A DNA stretch of 64,000 nt from Lysinibacillus antri (GTDB lineage Bacteria; Bacillota; Bacilli; Bacillales_A; Planococcaceae). The DNA lies in the NCBI RefSeq assembly GCF_003977595.1, contig NZ_RYYR01000020.1:1-64000 (forward strand), in the 5' to 3' direction. Position 1 is the stretch's first letter; each line of letters starts with the position of its first letter. The translations under genes and the position numbers were made by a program. The notes under the pieces were generated by a model. It did no database searches and was not told the DNA's origin. It saw nothing but the letters and a program-made list of their open reading frames with translations. Of this stretch, positions 56,649 through 64,000 are shown piece after piece.

Positions 56649-57593
56649 ATGGGATTAACAAACAATGCAAAAGTATATTTAGAGGCGTTTTATAGTGGTC
56701 CGAAAAAAATTCAAGACTTAACAGCAGAAGAGGCGCGTCAAATGATGAGTTTAGCTCCTGTTCCGGAAAATGTTGAAGTCCCACCAGTAGCAAAAGTGGA
56801 AGACCGACAAATTCCAGTAGACGGTGGGGAAATTACAGCTCGTATTTACACGCCATCAGGACAAGGACCGTTCCCGTTATTTGTTTATTACCATGGTGGC
56901 GGCTGGGTTCTTGGAAACCTGGAGACATCCGATGCGGGTTGCCGATTATTAGCTGAAAAGACTGGTCGAGTTGTTGTATCCGTTGATTACCGTTTAGCAC
57001 CTGAATTTAAATTCCCAGTACCAGTTGAGGATAGTTATAATGCACTTTGTTGGGCACGTGACAATGCTTCACAATTAAATGCAATTGCGGAAGATATCGT
57101 TGTCGGTGGCGATTCAGCTGGTGGAAATTTAGCTACAGTCATGGCGATTTTAAGCAATGACAATAATGGTCCTACGATTACTGCGCAAGCGTTAATTTAT
57201 CCTGTGACGAACTTAGATTTTACCTCTCCTTCTTACGAGAAATTTGCTGATGGGTACGGACTTGATCGAGATTTAATGATTTGGTTTGGTGAGTACTATG
57301 TAAATAATGAGGAAGAGTTTAATGATCCTTTAGTATCACCACTTTTATATGAAAATGTAAACGCTTTACCGCCTGCGATTATTGTGGCTGCTGAAAATGA
57401 CGTACTGTTTAGCGAGGGTGTGCAATATCAAGAGAAATTAGAGCAAGCTGGTGTCGAGGTAAAGCATACAATCATCGAAGGAAGTATACACGGCTTCTTT
57501 AGCAATATGGTTATTTTTGCGGATGAAACAAAGGCAACTGTTGATCAAATTGCGAACTATTTAAAAACTGTAAAGACGAACGTATCAAACTAA
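56649..57593 (+). CDS. alpha/beta hydrolase, hormone-sensitive-lipase (HSL) family esterase
   Basis: A 314-residue carboxylesterase. The oxyanion motif HGGGW is at 82-86 and the nucleophile Ser156 sits in GGDSAGGNLA. The catalytic Asp lies in AAENDVLFSEG and the His in EGSIHGFF; VDYRLAPEFKFP is the HSL family signature. ATG 56649 follows AAAGGGTG. It lies 19 bases before a Baeyer-Villiger monooxygenase gene. Such enzymes hydrolyse the ester or lactone that the monooxygenase makes, so joint action on a ketone is likely. Confidence 0.9.
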   Translation: MGLTNNAKVYLEAFYSGPKKIQDLTAEEARQMMSLAPVPENVEVPPVAKVEDRQIPVDGGEITARIYTPSGQGPFPLFVYYHGGGWVLGNLETSDAGCRLLAEKTGRVVVSVDYRLAPEFKFPVPVEDSYNALCWARDNASQLNAIAEDIVVGGDSAGGNLATVMAILSNDNNGPTITAQALIYPVTNLDFTSPSYEKFADGYGLDRDLMIWFGEYYVNNEEEFNDPLVSPLLYENVNALPPAIIVAAENDVLFSEGVQYQEKLEQAGVEVKHTIIEGSIHGFFSNMVIFADETKATVDQIANYLKTVKTNVSN

Positions 57594-57612
57594 AACCAAT
57601 AGGGGGAACGCT

Positions 57613-59238
57613 ATGACTATCAAACAATATGATGCTGTTGTAATTGGTGCTGGGTTTGCTGGGCTTTATATGTTACACAAATTAAGAGAGCGTGGTTTAT
57701 CGGTTCGCGTGATTGAGGCGGCAGATGGTGTAGGTGGCGTGTGGTATTGGAGCCGCTATCCAGGAGCAAAATGTGACTCAGATTCAATTTTTTATAATTT
57801 TACTTTCTCAGAGGAGCTTTATAAAAAATGGAGTTGGAAAGATCGCTATGCCTCTCAGCCGGAAATTTTAGAGTACTTAAATTTCGTTGCGGATGAGCTT
57901 GATTTACGTCCAGATATTCAATTTAGTACACGTGTAAAAGAAGCGAGCTTTAATAATGATATCAAGCATTGGGAAATTTACACAGATACAGATGAAACAT
58001 TGATAGCAAAGTACTTTATTAGTGGGGTAGGCTGTTTATCCACAACAAATGTTCCTCCATTTGAAGGTAGTGAAACGTTCAAAGGCGAACAATATCATAC
58101 AGGGCGTTGGCCACACGAAAAGGTCGATTTTACAGGCAAACGTGTAGTTGTCATCGGAAATGGATCAAGTGGTGTACAAGCGATGCCGGAAATTGCGAAA
58201 GAAGCAAAAGAACTAACATTGCTTATGCGTACACCGCATTATGTAGCAGAGGCTCGTAATCATCCGCTTAGTAAAGAAGATCAAGAAAAAGCAATTCAAA
58301 ATTACGAAGATATACGTGATTCCTTCTCTACGACACCAGGTGGAATTCGTATGTTTACAACAGGTAAATCCGCAACAGAGTTTACAGAAGAACAGCAGAA
58401 AGAAACTTTAGAACATGTTTGGACAACAGGTGGACTAGCTTTAGGGTCAGTTTATCCTGATGTAGGCGTTAATAAAGAGACGAATTATGTGATCTCACAA
58501 TTTGTGCGAGATAAGATTGATGAAATAGTAGAGGATCCTGAAAAAGCGAAAATGTTGCATCCCGATTACTATATCACGACGAAACGCTTGATTATTGGTA
58601 CGAACTTCTATGAGATTTTTAATGAAGACCATGTGAATTTATTGTCCTTAAAGGATAATCCAATCGAACGTATTGTTGAAAATGGAGTCGCACTTCGCGA
58701 TGGAATAATCGAATGTGATGTCATCGTATACGCAACAGGTTATGAAGCGATGACAGGTTCACTATTGAAAATCGATATTCAAGGGCGTGATGGGCAATCC
58801 ATTCAGGACAAATGGGGAGACGGTCGAGATGTGAAAACATACCTTGGCTTAACGATGGAAAACTTCCCGAACTTCTTTATGATTACGGGTCCACAAAGTC
58901 CATCAGTGTTAACGAATATGCCGTCTGCTATTGAACAACACGTGGATTGGATTGATCGCTGTATCGAATATTTAGAAGACAATAACTTACAAACAATTGA
59001 AGCGCAAAAAATATCTGAAATGAAGTGGGGGAAACAGTGTGATGATTTAGCGAATTCCACATTATTCCCACATACAAACTCTTGGTATACAGGAGCGAAC
59101 ATTGATGGTGAACAGCGCGGGTTTGTTATTTATGTCGGTGGTTTAAATAACTACAAGAAAATATGTGATCAAGTTGCAGATAACAACTATGAAGGCTTTT
59201 CATTTGAAAAAGCTCATGCCAATGTTGTCATACAATAA
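57613..59238 (+). CDS. flavin-containing Baeyer-Villiger monooxygenase
   Basis: A 541-residue FAD/NADPH enzyme. The FAD site GAGFAG is at residues 12-17 and the NADPH site GNGSSG at about 178-183. The Baeyer-Villiger fingerprint FxGxxxHxxxWP is exact as FKGEQYHTGRWP at 156-167. GVWYWSRYPGAKCDSDS is typical of cyclohexanone-monooxygenase-like members. It inserts an oxygen next to a ketone to give an ester or lactone. The natural ketone is unknown. RBS AGGGGG. Confidence 0.93.
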   Translation: MTIKQYDAVVIGAGFAGLYMLHKLRERGLSVRVIEAADGVGGVWYWSRYPGAKCDSDSIFYNFTFSEELYKKWSWKDRYASQPEILEYLNFVADELDLRPDIQFSTRVKEASFNNDIKHWEIYTDTDETLIAKYFISGVGCLSTTNVPPFEGSETFKGEQYHTGRWPHEKVDFTGKRVVVIGNGSSGVQAMPEIAKEAKELTLLMRTPHYVAEARNHPLSKEDQEKAIQNYEDIRDSFSTTPGGIRMFTTGKSATEFTEEQQKETLEHVWTTGGLALGSVYPDVGVNKETNYVISQFVRDKIDEIVEDPEKAKMLHPDYYITTKRLIIGTNFYEIFNEDHVNLLSLKDNPIERIVENGVALRDGIIECDVIVYATGYEAMTGSLLKIDIQGRDGQSIQDKWGDGRDVKTYLGLTMENFPNFFMITGPQSPSVLTNMPSAIEQHVDWIDRCIEYLEDNNLQTIEAQKISEMKWGKQCDDLANSTLFPHTNSWYTGANIDGEQRGFVIYVGGLNNYKKICDQVADNNYEGFSFEKAHANVVIQ

Positions 59239-59259
59239 AAGCTTATAATTAACGTTTCC

Positions 59260-59310
59260 AATACTCATAACGATTTCACAAATGAAGAAATCGCTATGAG
59301 TATTCTTTTT
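59260..59310 (+). terminator. terminator of the esterase-monooxygenase unit
   Basis: AATACTCATAACGATTTC pairs with GAAATCGCTATGAGTATT (one mismatch), followed by CTTTTT. Confidence 0.85.
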
Positions 59311-59404
59311 ATGCCAAAATCTAAAATGGCGATGCTCTTATACGACTTATTTGGAGTTATGTGAAATTTGTAGGGAACAGGTAGGGAGGAATGAAAGGAA
59401 ATTG

Positions 59405-59440
59405 AAAAAGGACACCCTATAAAAGGATGTCCTTCGTATT
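59405..59440 (-). terminator. terminator of the second csp gene
   Basis: AAGGACACCC and GGATGTCCTT pair downstream of the csp stop; the minus-strand tail is CTTTTTC. Confidence 0.6.
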
Positions 59441-59462
59441 TGTTAGATTTTAATTTTAAAAA

Positions 59463-59663
59463 TTAAAGTTTAACAACGTTAGAAGCTTGTGGTCCACGGT
59501 TTCCTTCTTCTACTGAGAATTCAACTTTTTGACCTTCTTCTAAAGATTTGAAACCTTCGCCTTGGATAGCTGAGAAGTGTACGAATACATCATTTCCGCC
59601 TTCTACTTCGATGAATCCAAAACCTTTTTCTGAGTTAAACCATTTTACTGTACCTTGAGCCAT
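59463..59663 (-). CDS. cold-shock protein, CspA family (second copy)
   Basis: A 66-residue cold-shock domain starting [20 protein letters not shown] with RNP1 KGFGFIEV and RNP2 DVFVHFS. The ribosome site is GGAGGTTTTTTA on the minus strand. It is a paralogue of the gene at 41733 and shares its leader hairpin although the flanking genes are unrelated. Expected role: RNA chaperone. Confidence 0.95.
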   Translation of the reverse strand: MAQGTVKWFNSEKGFGFIEVEGGNDVFVHFSAIQGEGFKSLEEGQKVEFSVEEGNRGPQASNVVKL

Positions 59664-59717
59664 TTTAAAAAACCTCCAAAAAATTGTTAGACGACAACTA
59701 ATTGACTTCTATAACTA

Positions 59718-59780
59718 GAAAAAAATTCACACATTACAAAAAGTACCGAACGTTCACGATTACTTTTTGTAACATGTGAA
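59718..59780 (-). promoter_or_regulatory. structured cold-shock leader hairpin (second copy)
   Basis: On the minus strand the left arm (59780-59761) and right arm (59745-59726) pair over 20 positions with G-T pairs only as irregularities. A 15-base loop ATCGTG...GTTCGG lies between them and seven T follow. Compared with the copy at 41626, arm differences mostly keep pairing (for example A-T to G-T). Confidence 0.7.
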
Positions 59781-59818
59781 TTCATTAGATATATGAAGCA
59801 ATATAATCATCTGTAATT

Positions 59819-59847
59819 AATATACATCATAAAAATGATTTTGTCTA
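59819..59847 (-). promoter_or_regulatory. promoter of the second csp gene
   Basis: On the minus strand TAGACA (59847-59842), 17 bases, TATATT (59824-59819), the same spacing and -10 as for the first csp gene. Confidence 0.7.
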
Positions 59848-59978
59848 GAATTTTATTTGATAATTAAAAGAATATTTTGGATTTTGCATAGAAATTGCCT
59901 GCCATAAGATATTTGTTCTAACTCACAGTATTTTACATATAATTTTTTGAGGAAAATATAAGTAGAAAGGGAGATGAA

Positions 59979-60047
59979 ATGTTTCATTTACCACAAATAC
60001 CTTTGCCCAAATTAAATAAGGTGATCTTATGTTGCAATGTAAAGTAA
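59979..60047 (+). CDS. possible 22-residue leader peptide
   Basis: MFHLPQIPLPKLNKVILCCNVK is preceded by AAAGGGAGATGAA, a better ribosome site than that of the next gene, and overlaps its first 19 bases. It may serve translational coupling or be chance. Confidence 0.3.
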   Translation: MFHLPQIPLPKLNKVILCCNVK

Positions 60048-61644
60048 TAACCTCTTTGAAAGATTTAGAAGACTATAAGGAAATATGGTCGCAAATCCTT
60101 GAAAGAGCAAACAATGATAATCCGTTTGTAGAATATGAATGGATTGCTGCATGGTGGCATTTTTTAGGGAAAGCAGATCCTGTTGAAATATATGTCGTCG
60201 TCCATAAAAATACCCCAATTGCCTTTTTCCCACTCACCCATACATCCCGTTTTGGTATACATCAATTTAAGTTTATTGGTGATGATGTTGCTACATATAT
60301 GCAAGTCATTTCAGAGAAAGAATGGCTAGAACCGGCCATCGAATATTTACTAGATGTATTAACGAAAAAGTATAAAAGGTTACTTTTTGAGTTAAATGGT
60401 CTGTTAGAAAGCCGTGAATCATCAAAGGTTTTAGAGAAAATAGCGATTAAAAGGCAGCTCCCTTACTCTATCTTTCGAGTCGTTACCCCACTAATTGAAA
60501 TAGAAGAAATGGATCATCCAGATAAGAAGAAAAAGTTTAAAAAGAAATTTAAAGATATAATTCGATGTGAAAATCGTTTTAAATCGCTTGGGCAATTAAC
60601 ATTTCAACCGTTTGAAGAAAAGTATGAGGACATGTTTCAATTATATAATCGCAGGTGGATGAAGAAAATTGATACGAGTGGATTTTCCGCTGGCATAAAG
60701 ATGTTGTTTTTTGAGCACCTAGCAAATCAAAAGGGGAGGGGGTTCAAAGTCGAAATAAATAAACTCTCCTTTGAAAATAAATTAATTGGCTTTACCTATG
60801 ATATTTGCTGTCGTGGTAGAAGGGTATGCTACAAAATGGCTCATGAACCTGATTTCCACATATTTGGTCCAGGTAGGATCATTGAAAGAGAAAATTTGCT
60901 TAAATCAAAAAATGACAATAATACTTTGTATGACTTTGGAAGTGGTTATGAACCATACAAGCTAGAGTGGGCTACAAAGTTAGATTTTACAAGGAAATTT
61001 TTATTTAGTAGTAATGGTTTAAGAGAACGTGGTTTTAGAAATCTATTGAGTGCTTTATATACAGTTAAGTTCAAAATAAGTTCAAGCCATCAATATGTTG
61101 AGATGAAAAGAGATCGGTTTGGAGAAGTGTTGTATTTTATAAAAAATGCCACGATGAAAGAGCACTATGAGAAAATAGTGGATGTATGTAGTAATATCTT
61201 TTCCATCGATACGATCGATTTATATTGTTTAGAAAATCAATCATTTCAACCAGATATGAACTTTAAAGAGATGAAAATTCAAGATATATTAGAGCACAAT
61301 CATCGTGAGGAGCTTGTGCCTTTATTTTTTAAGCAATATCGTTTGTATTCAAATAATAAAGAAGAAATTACCTTTTTAAGGAATGACCAATTTATTCGTG
61401 AGGAAAGTATTAATTATATGGAAGCGTTACCTTCGAATTCAACCTTTATAAAGGATTACGATGTTAACAATTTACAAGAAATAGTAGACATGATCCAACA
61501 AGAAGGTTTAACAATTTATACAGCAGTTCATGGAGCCTCCTATAAAAAAGAAGTATATTAAAAAAATTAGGCTTTCAAAAGGTAGAACGAATATCAAAGT
61601 TTCGTATTTTAAAATGGGAAAAGGTTATGAAAAAAGCATATTGA
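60029..61644 (+). pseudogene. CelD-like/GNAT double acyltransferase, frameshifted near the C-terminus
   Basis: The open frame gives 510 residues to a stop at 61561. Residues about 1-340 resemble the CelD/BcsL acetyltransferase (FemAB-like) fold (NPFVEYEWIAAWWHFLG, AFFPLTHTSRFG, GFTYDICCRGRRVCYKMAHEPDF). Residues about 350-510 look like a GNAT domain whose end is cut at YKKEVY. Reading one base back at 61558 continues LKKLGFQKVERISKF and stops at 61644, just before a terminator; this is a normal GNAT ending. A one-base deletion by a run of seven A is the likely cause. The first domain may still function. Confidence 0.6.
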
Positions 61645-61654
61645 TAAAATAATC

Positions 61655-61690
61655 CCTAATAGGTTTTTCGAAACTTATTAGGTTTTTTTG
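61655..61690 (+). terminator. terminator of the acyltransferase gene
   Basis: CCTAATA pairs with TATTAGG around a CG-rich loop, followed by seven T. It starts 11 bases after the frame-restored stop. Confidence 0.75.
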
Positions 61691-61808
61691 TTTATTTATC
61701 GAAAAGTATTTTAAAAGATTCATATAATTGTTATTATTGGATTGATAGCAATTGTTGTAAATAATTCTCATCATTTTTATACATAATTAACTGTTTGGGG
61801 AGATGCAT

Positions 61809-63977
61809 ATGGAGAAGACCTTCGATGAAAAATACATAAAATCCATTTCTATTTATATCTCGCTTTCCTTCATGCTAATACTATTTGTCGTCCTATTTAG
61901 TGATAAATTATATGGCATTTTTGGTGAACAAAATTATACGGCGGTTCATTTACTTAGTGAAATTTTTACCATTATTGTAGCCATGTCTATAGCAATGCAG
62001 CTATGGCTTACTTCTCGTTTTAAATTAATCAATGTAGATGTTTATATGGGGGCACTTTTTTTATCCCTTGCCATTTTAGCTATATTCCATACGATTTCTT
62101 ATAAAGGAATGCCATTCTTTATTATAGAAAGTAGCCCATATCAGGCTACGTGGTTTTATATTATTACAAGGCTTTTAATATCTGTTGGTTTGCTTTGCAT
62201 TGTGTTAATGAAGGCAAAATCAATAACAACCATACATAGAAATATTGTTTTTCTCATCTCCATGATTTTGACCTTTGCTTTTATTTGTGTGATTTATTTA
62301 CCGGACAAAGTGTTGCCACCATTAGTAATTGAAGGAATGGGTACAACACTCCTTAAAAATACAATGCAGTATTTCTCATTAGGGACTCAAATCGTTTTAA
62401 TTATTATTTTACTAAAGCAGTTTAACCTAGCACCAAAAAGAAGCTTATTATTTATCGCAGCCTCTATATACATAATTATTAGTGATATTTTCTTTACGAC
62501 ATATCGTGATGTATACGATATTTACAATTTTACAGGTCACTTATTCCAGTTATTCACTTATGTCGCTATACTTAAAGCAGTCTATTACACTACAGTTGAG
62601 TTTCCGTTTATCAGTATGATTAAGGCCAATGATCACCTCGAAAGCTCGCGGAAAGAAATGCATCATATGGCTTACTATGATGAAATAACAAAACTACCAA
62701 ATGAACGTTTTTTAATAGAGAGCATTAATAAAAGCTTTACAGAAAATCTGGAGCAAAAAACTGTACTCGTATTAGAGTTTGATCGGATTTTGGCTATTAA
62801 GTCTTCACTCGGTTCGTTTTATTCTGAGCAAATACTCAAAATGGCTGCTGAGCGTATTACTGAAATAGTGGGGGAAAAGTATTTTGTAAGTAAATTACGT
62901 ATTGATCAGTTTGTCATCTTTATAAAATCCCATAAAGACAAAGAAGAAATAATGGCTCTTTGTAAACAATTACAATTGAGCATGTCGAAACCATTCCATA
63001 TACAACATTTTTCATTAACAGGAAATTTAAATATTGGAATTGCCCATTATCCAATGGACTCTACGTCGAGTGAAAATTTAATAAAACATGCCCAATTTGC
63101 AATGTATGAAGCAGGTAAAGTTCCTGAAAGAATTCTTTCCTATGAATCGTCTATGTTAAATGCAAGAACAAAACGCGTTGAATTGGAAAATGATTTATAT
63201 AAAGCATTAGAGGAAGACCAATTATTTTTACAATACCAACCTCAATTAAACATCCAAACAGGGGAAATCAATTCAATGGAGGCCCTTGTCAGATGGAATC
63301 ATCCAATAAAAGGATGGATTTCACCGGCTGACTTTATTCCGATAGCAGAAGAATCTGGCCTTATTATTCCTTTTGGAAGGTATGTTTTGGAAACGGCATG
63401 CAAACAAACGGTAGAACTTCAAAAAGTCATTAACAAGCCAATTAAAGTGGCTGTCAATTTATCGGTGGGGCAGCTTTTCCAGGAGAATTTTATCGATATT
63501 ATTAAAGAAGTAATACAAGAGACGAAAATCCCACCGCATCAATTAGAATTAGAAATTACAGAAAGCATGACCATGAATACAAACTATATTACGCCAATTT
63601 TAAAGGGATTGAAGGAGATTGGACTAACTGTGGCTATTGATGATTTTGGAACGGGGTATTCATCGTTGTCTTATTTAAAGGATCTCCCTATTGATTGTTT
63701 AAAAATTGATCGTAGTTTTGTGCAAAAAATTAGTAATAAAGACGACCAGGAACCTTTAGTCGATATGATTATTTCAATGGCGCAGCATTTAAAGCTCGAT
63801 GTTGTAGCGGAAGGCATCGAAACAATCGAACAACTACATTACCTGAATGAGAAAAAATGTGATTTCATTCAAGGGTATTATATTAGTAAACCGATTAACA
63901 TCGAGGACTTATCAGAGCGCTTTAATGAAATCGAACAGTTTGCTTTAGAAACAATTCAAGGTATGAAAATGACTTAA
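61809..63977 (+). CDS. membrane EAL-domain c-di-GMP phosphodiesterase with MASE3-like sensor and degenerate GGDEF
   Basis: A 722-residue protein. Residues about 15-265 form seven or eight helices with a MASE3-like pattern (YTAVHLLSEIFTIIVAMSIAMQLW ... FHTISYKGMPFF). A GGDEF-like domain (about 285-440) has RIDQF where GGDEF should be, so cyclase activity is not expected. The EAL domain (about 450-705) keeps EALVRW, the metal-binding DDFGTGYSSLSYL, KIDRSFV, and AEGIETIEQ with QGYYISKP, so it should hydrolyse c-di-GMP. ATG 61809 follows GGGGAG; ATG 61803 is closer than usual. Confidence 0.9.
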   Translation: MEKTFDEKYIKSISIYISLSFMLILFVVLFSDKLYGIFGEQNYTAVHLLSEIFTIIVAMSIAMQLWLTSRFKLINVDVYMGALFLSLAILAIFHTISYKGMPFFIIESSPYQATWFYIITRLLISVGLLCIVLMKAKSITTIHRNIVFLISMILTFAFICVIYLPDKVLPPLVIEGMGTTLLKNTMQYFSLGTQIVLIIILLKQFNLAPKRSLLFIAASIYIIISDIFFTTYRDVYDIYNFTGHLFQLFTYVAILKAVYYTTVEFPFISMIKANDHLESSRKEMHHMAYYDEITKLPNERFLIESINKSFTENLEQKTVLVLEFDRILAIKSSLGSFYSEQILKMAAERITEIVGEKYFVSKLRIDQFVIFIKSHKDKEEIMALCKQLQLSMSKPFHIQHFSLTGNLNIGIAHYPMDSTSSENLIKHAQFAMYEAGKVPERILSYESSMLNARTKRVELENDLYKALEEDQLFLQYQPQLNIQTGEINSMEALVRWNHPIKGWISPADFIPIAEESGLIIPFGRYVLETACKQTVELQKVINKPIKVAVNLSVGQLFQENFIDIIKEVIQETKIPPHQLELEITESMTMNTNYITPILKGLKEIGLTVAIDDFGTGYSSLSYLKDLPIDCLKIDRSFVQKISNKDDQEPLVDMIISMAQHLKLDVVAEGIETIEQLHYLNEKKCDFIQGYYISKPINIEDLSERFNEIEQFALETIQGMKMT

Positions 63978-64000
63978 TATGAAGGCCGTTGCTGAAGGGG

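Noticed and set aside
60029-60233. Minus-strand frame of 68 codons overlapping the acyltransferase start
   Set aside because: No ribosome site and codon pattern typical of a shadow frame.
61540-61644. Programmed -1 frameshifting as the main explanation
   Set aside because: The stretch TAT-TAA-AAA-AAT lacks a classic X-XXY-YYZ heptamer and no stimulatory structure is evident other than the terminator; a simple deletion is more likely.

Overview
The window is AT-rich chromosomal DNA from a Gram-positive bacterium of the order Bacillales. Strong AGGAGG-type ribosome sites, TTG/GTG starts, Fur, cre and partner-switching logic, a YusV/YfiZ/YfhA-like siderophore system, YdhK, YkvI and PssA all fit. 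The wealth of amino-acid and peptide hydrolases and the absence of sugar pathways suggest a Lysinibacillus/Solibacillus-like Planococcaceae, but that is an inference. No rRNA, tRNA, CRISPR array, prophage or intact transposase was seen.

Layout. 1-4.6 kb: a decayed EamA transporter start, a metallo-beta-lactamase-fold protein, an MFS exporter, then an SDR protein, a CopZ-like chaperone and a YdhK-like lipoprotein with G-rich CsoR-like sites upstream. 4.6-5.3 kb: a gene-poor patch with nested palindromes resembling an IS200/IS605 right end, and remnants of a decayed minus-strand gene. 5.3-10.1 kb: an M20 amidohydrolase, an ACS-type MFS carrier and a divergent GAF/PucR-type regulator, with a palindromic intergenic repeat. 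10.1-16.1 kb: a truncated copy of a serine beta-lactamase-like gene, a 906-residue secreted repeat protein, gene relics, the full serine hydrolase and a CPBP protease. 16.2-25.4 kb: a two-component system with DinB, a DUF2062 protein, PssA, an MFS carrier, a coiled-coil DUF2325 protein and a two-domain sulfurtransferase.

25.7-30.8 kb: an RpiR regulator, M20 hydrolase, GNAT, N-succinylamino acid racemase-like enzyme and YkvI-like permease, which together look like the known D-to-L amino acid inversion pathway. 31.1-36.3 kb: a second regulator/MFS/AbgB-like hydrolase cassette followed by glutaminase. 36.4-41.3 kb: a Fur-controlled hydroxamate-type siderophore uptake system. 41.7-46.7 kb: a cold-shock gene with a structured leader, pflB-pflA and a CbbX/SpoVK-like AAA ATPase. 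47.1-48.4 kb: an aromatic-acid-type MFS carrier with a cre-like site.

48.7-55.5 kb is the most unusual region. CheW, a CheA with two CheW-like domains and one chemoreceptor are followed by a STAS antagonist, a PAS-PP2C phosphatase and an RsbW-like ATPase, without CheY, CheR or CheB. It looks like a chemoreceptor array placed next to a partner-switching module. 55.5-59.2 kb: a LuxR-type regulator divergent from a Baeyer-Villiger monooxygenase and an HSL-family esterase, a plausible ketone-to-ester-to-acid route. 59.4-64 kb: a second cold-shock gene with the same leader hairpin, a double acyltransferase gene carrying a one-base frameshift near its end, and a MASE3-type membrane EAL protein.
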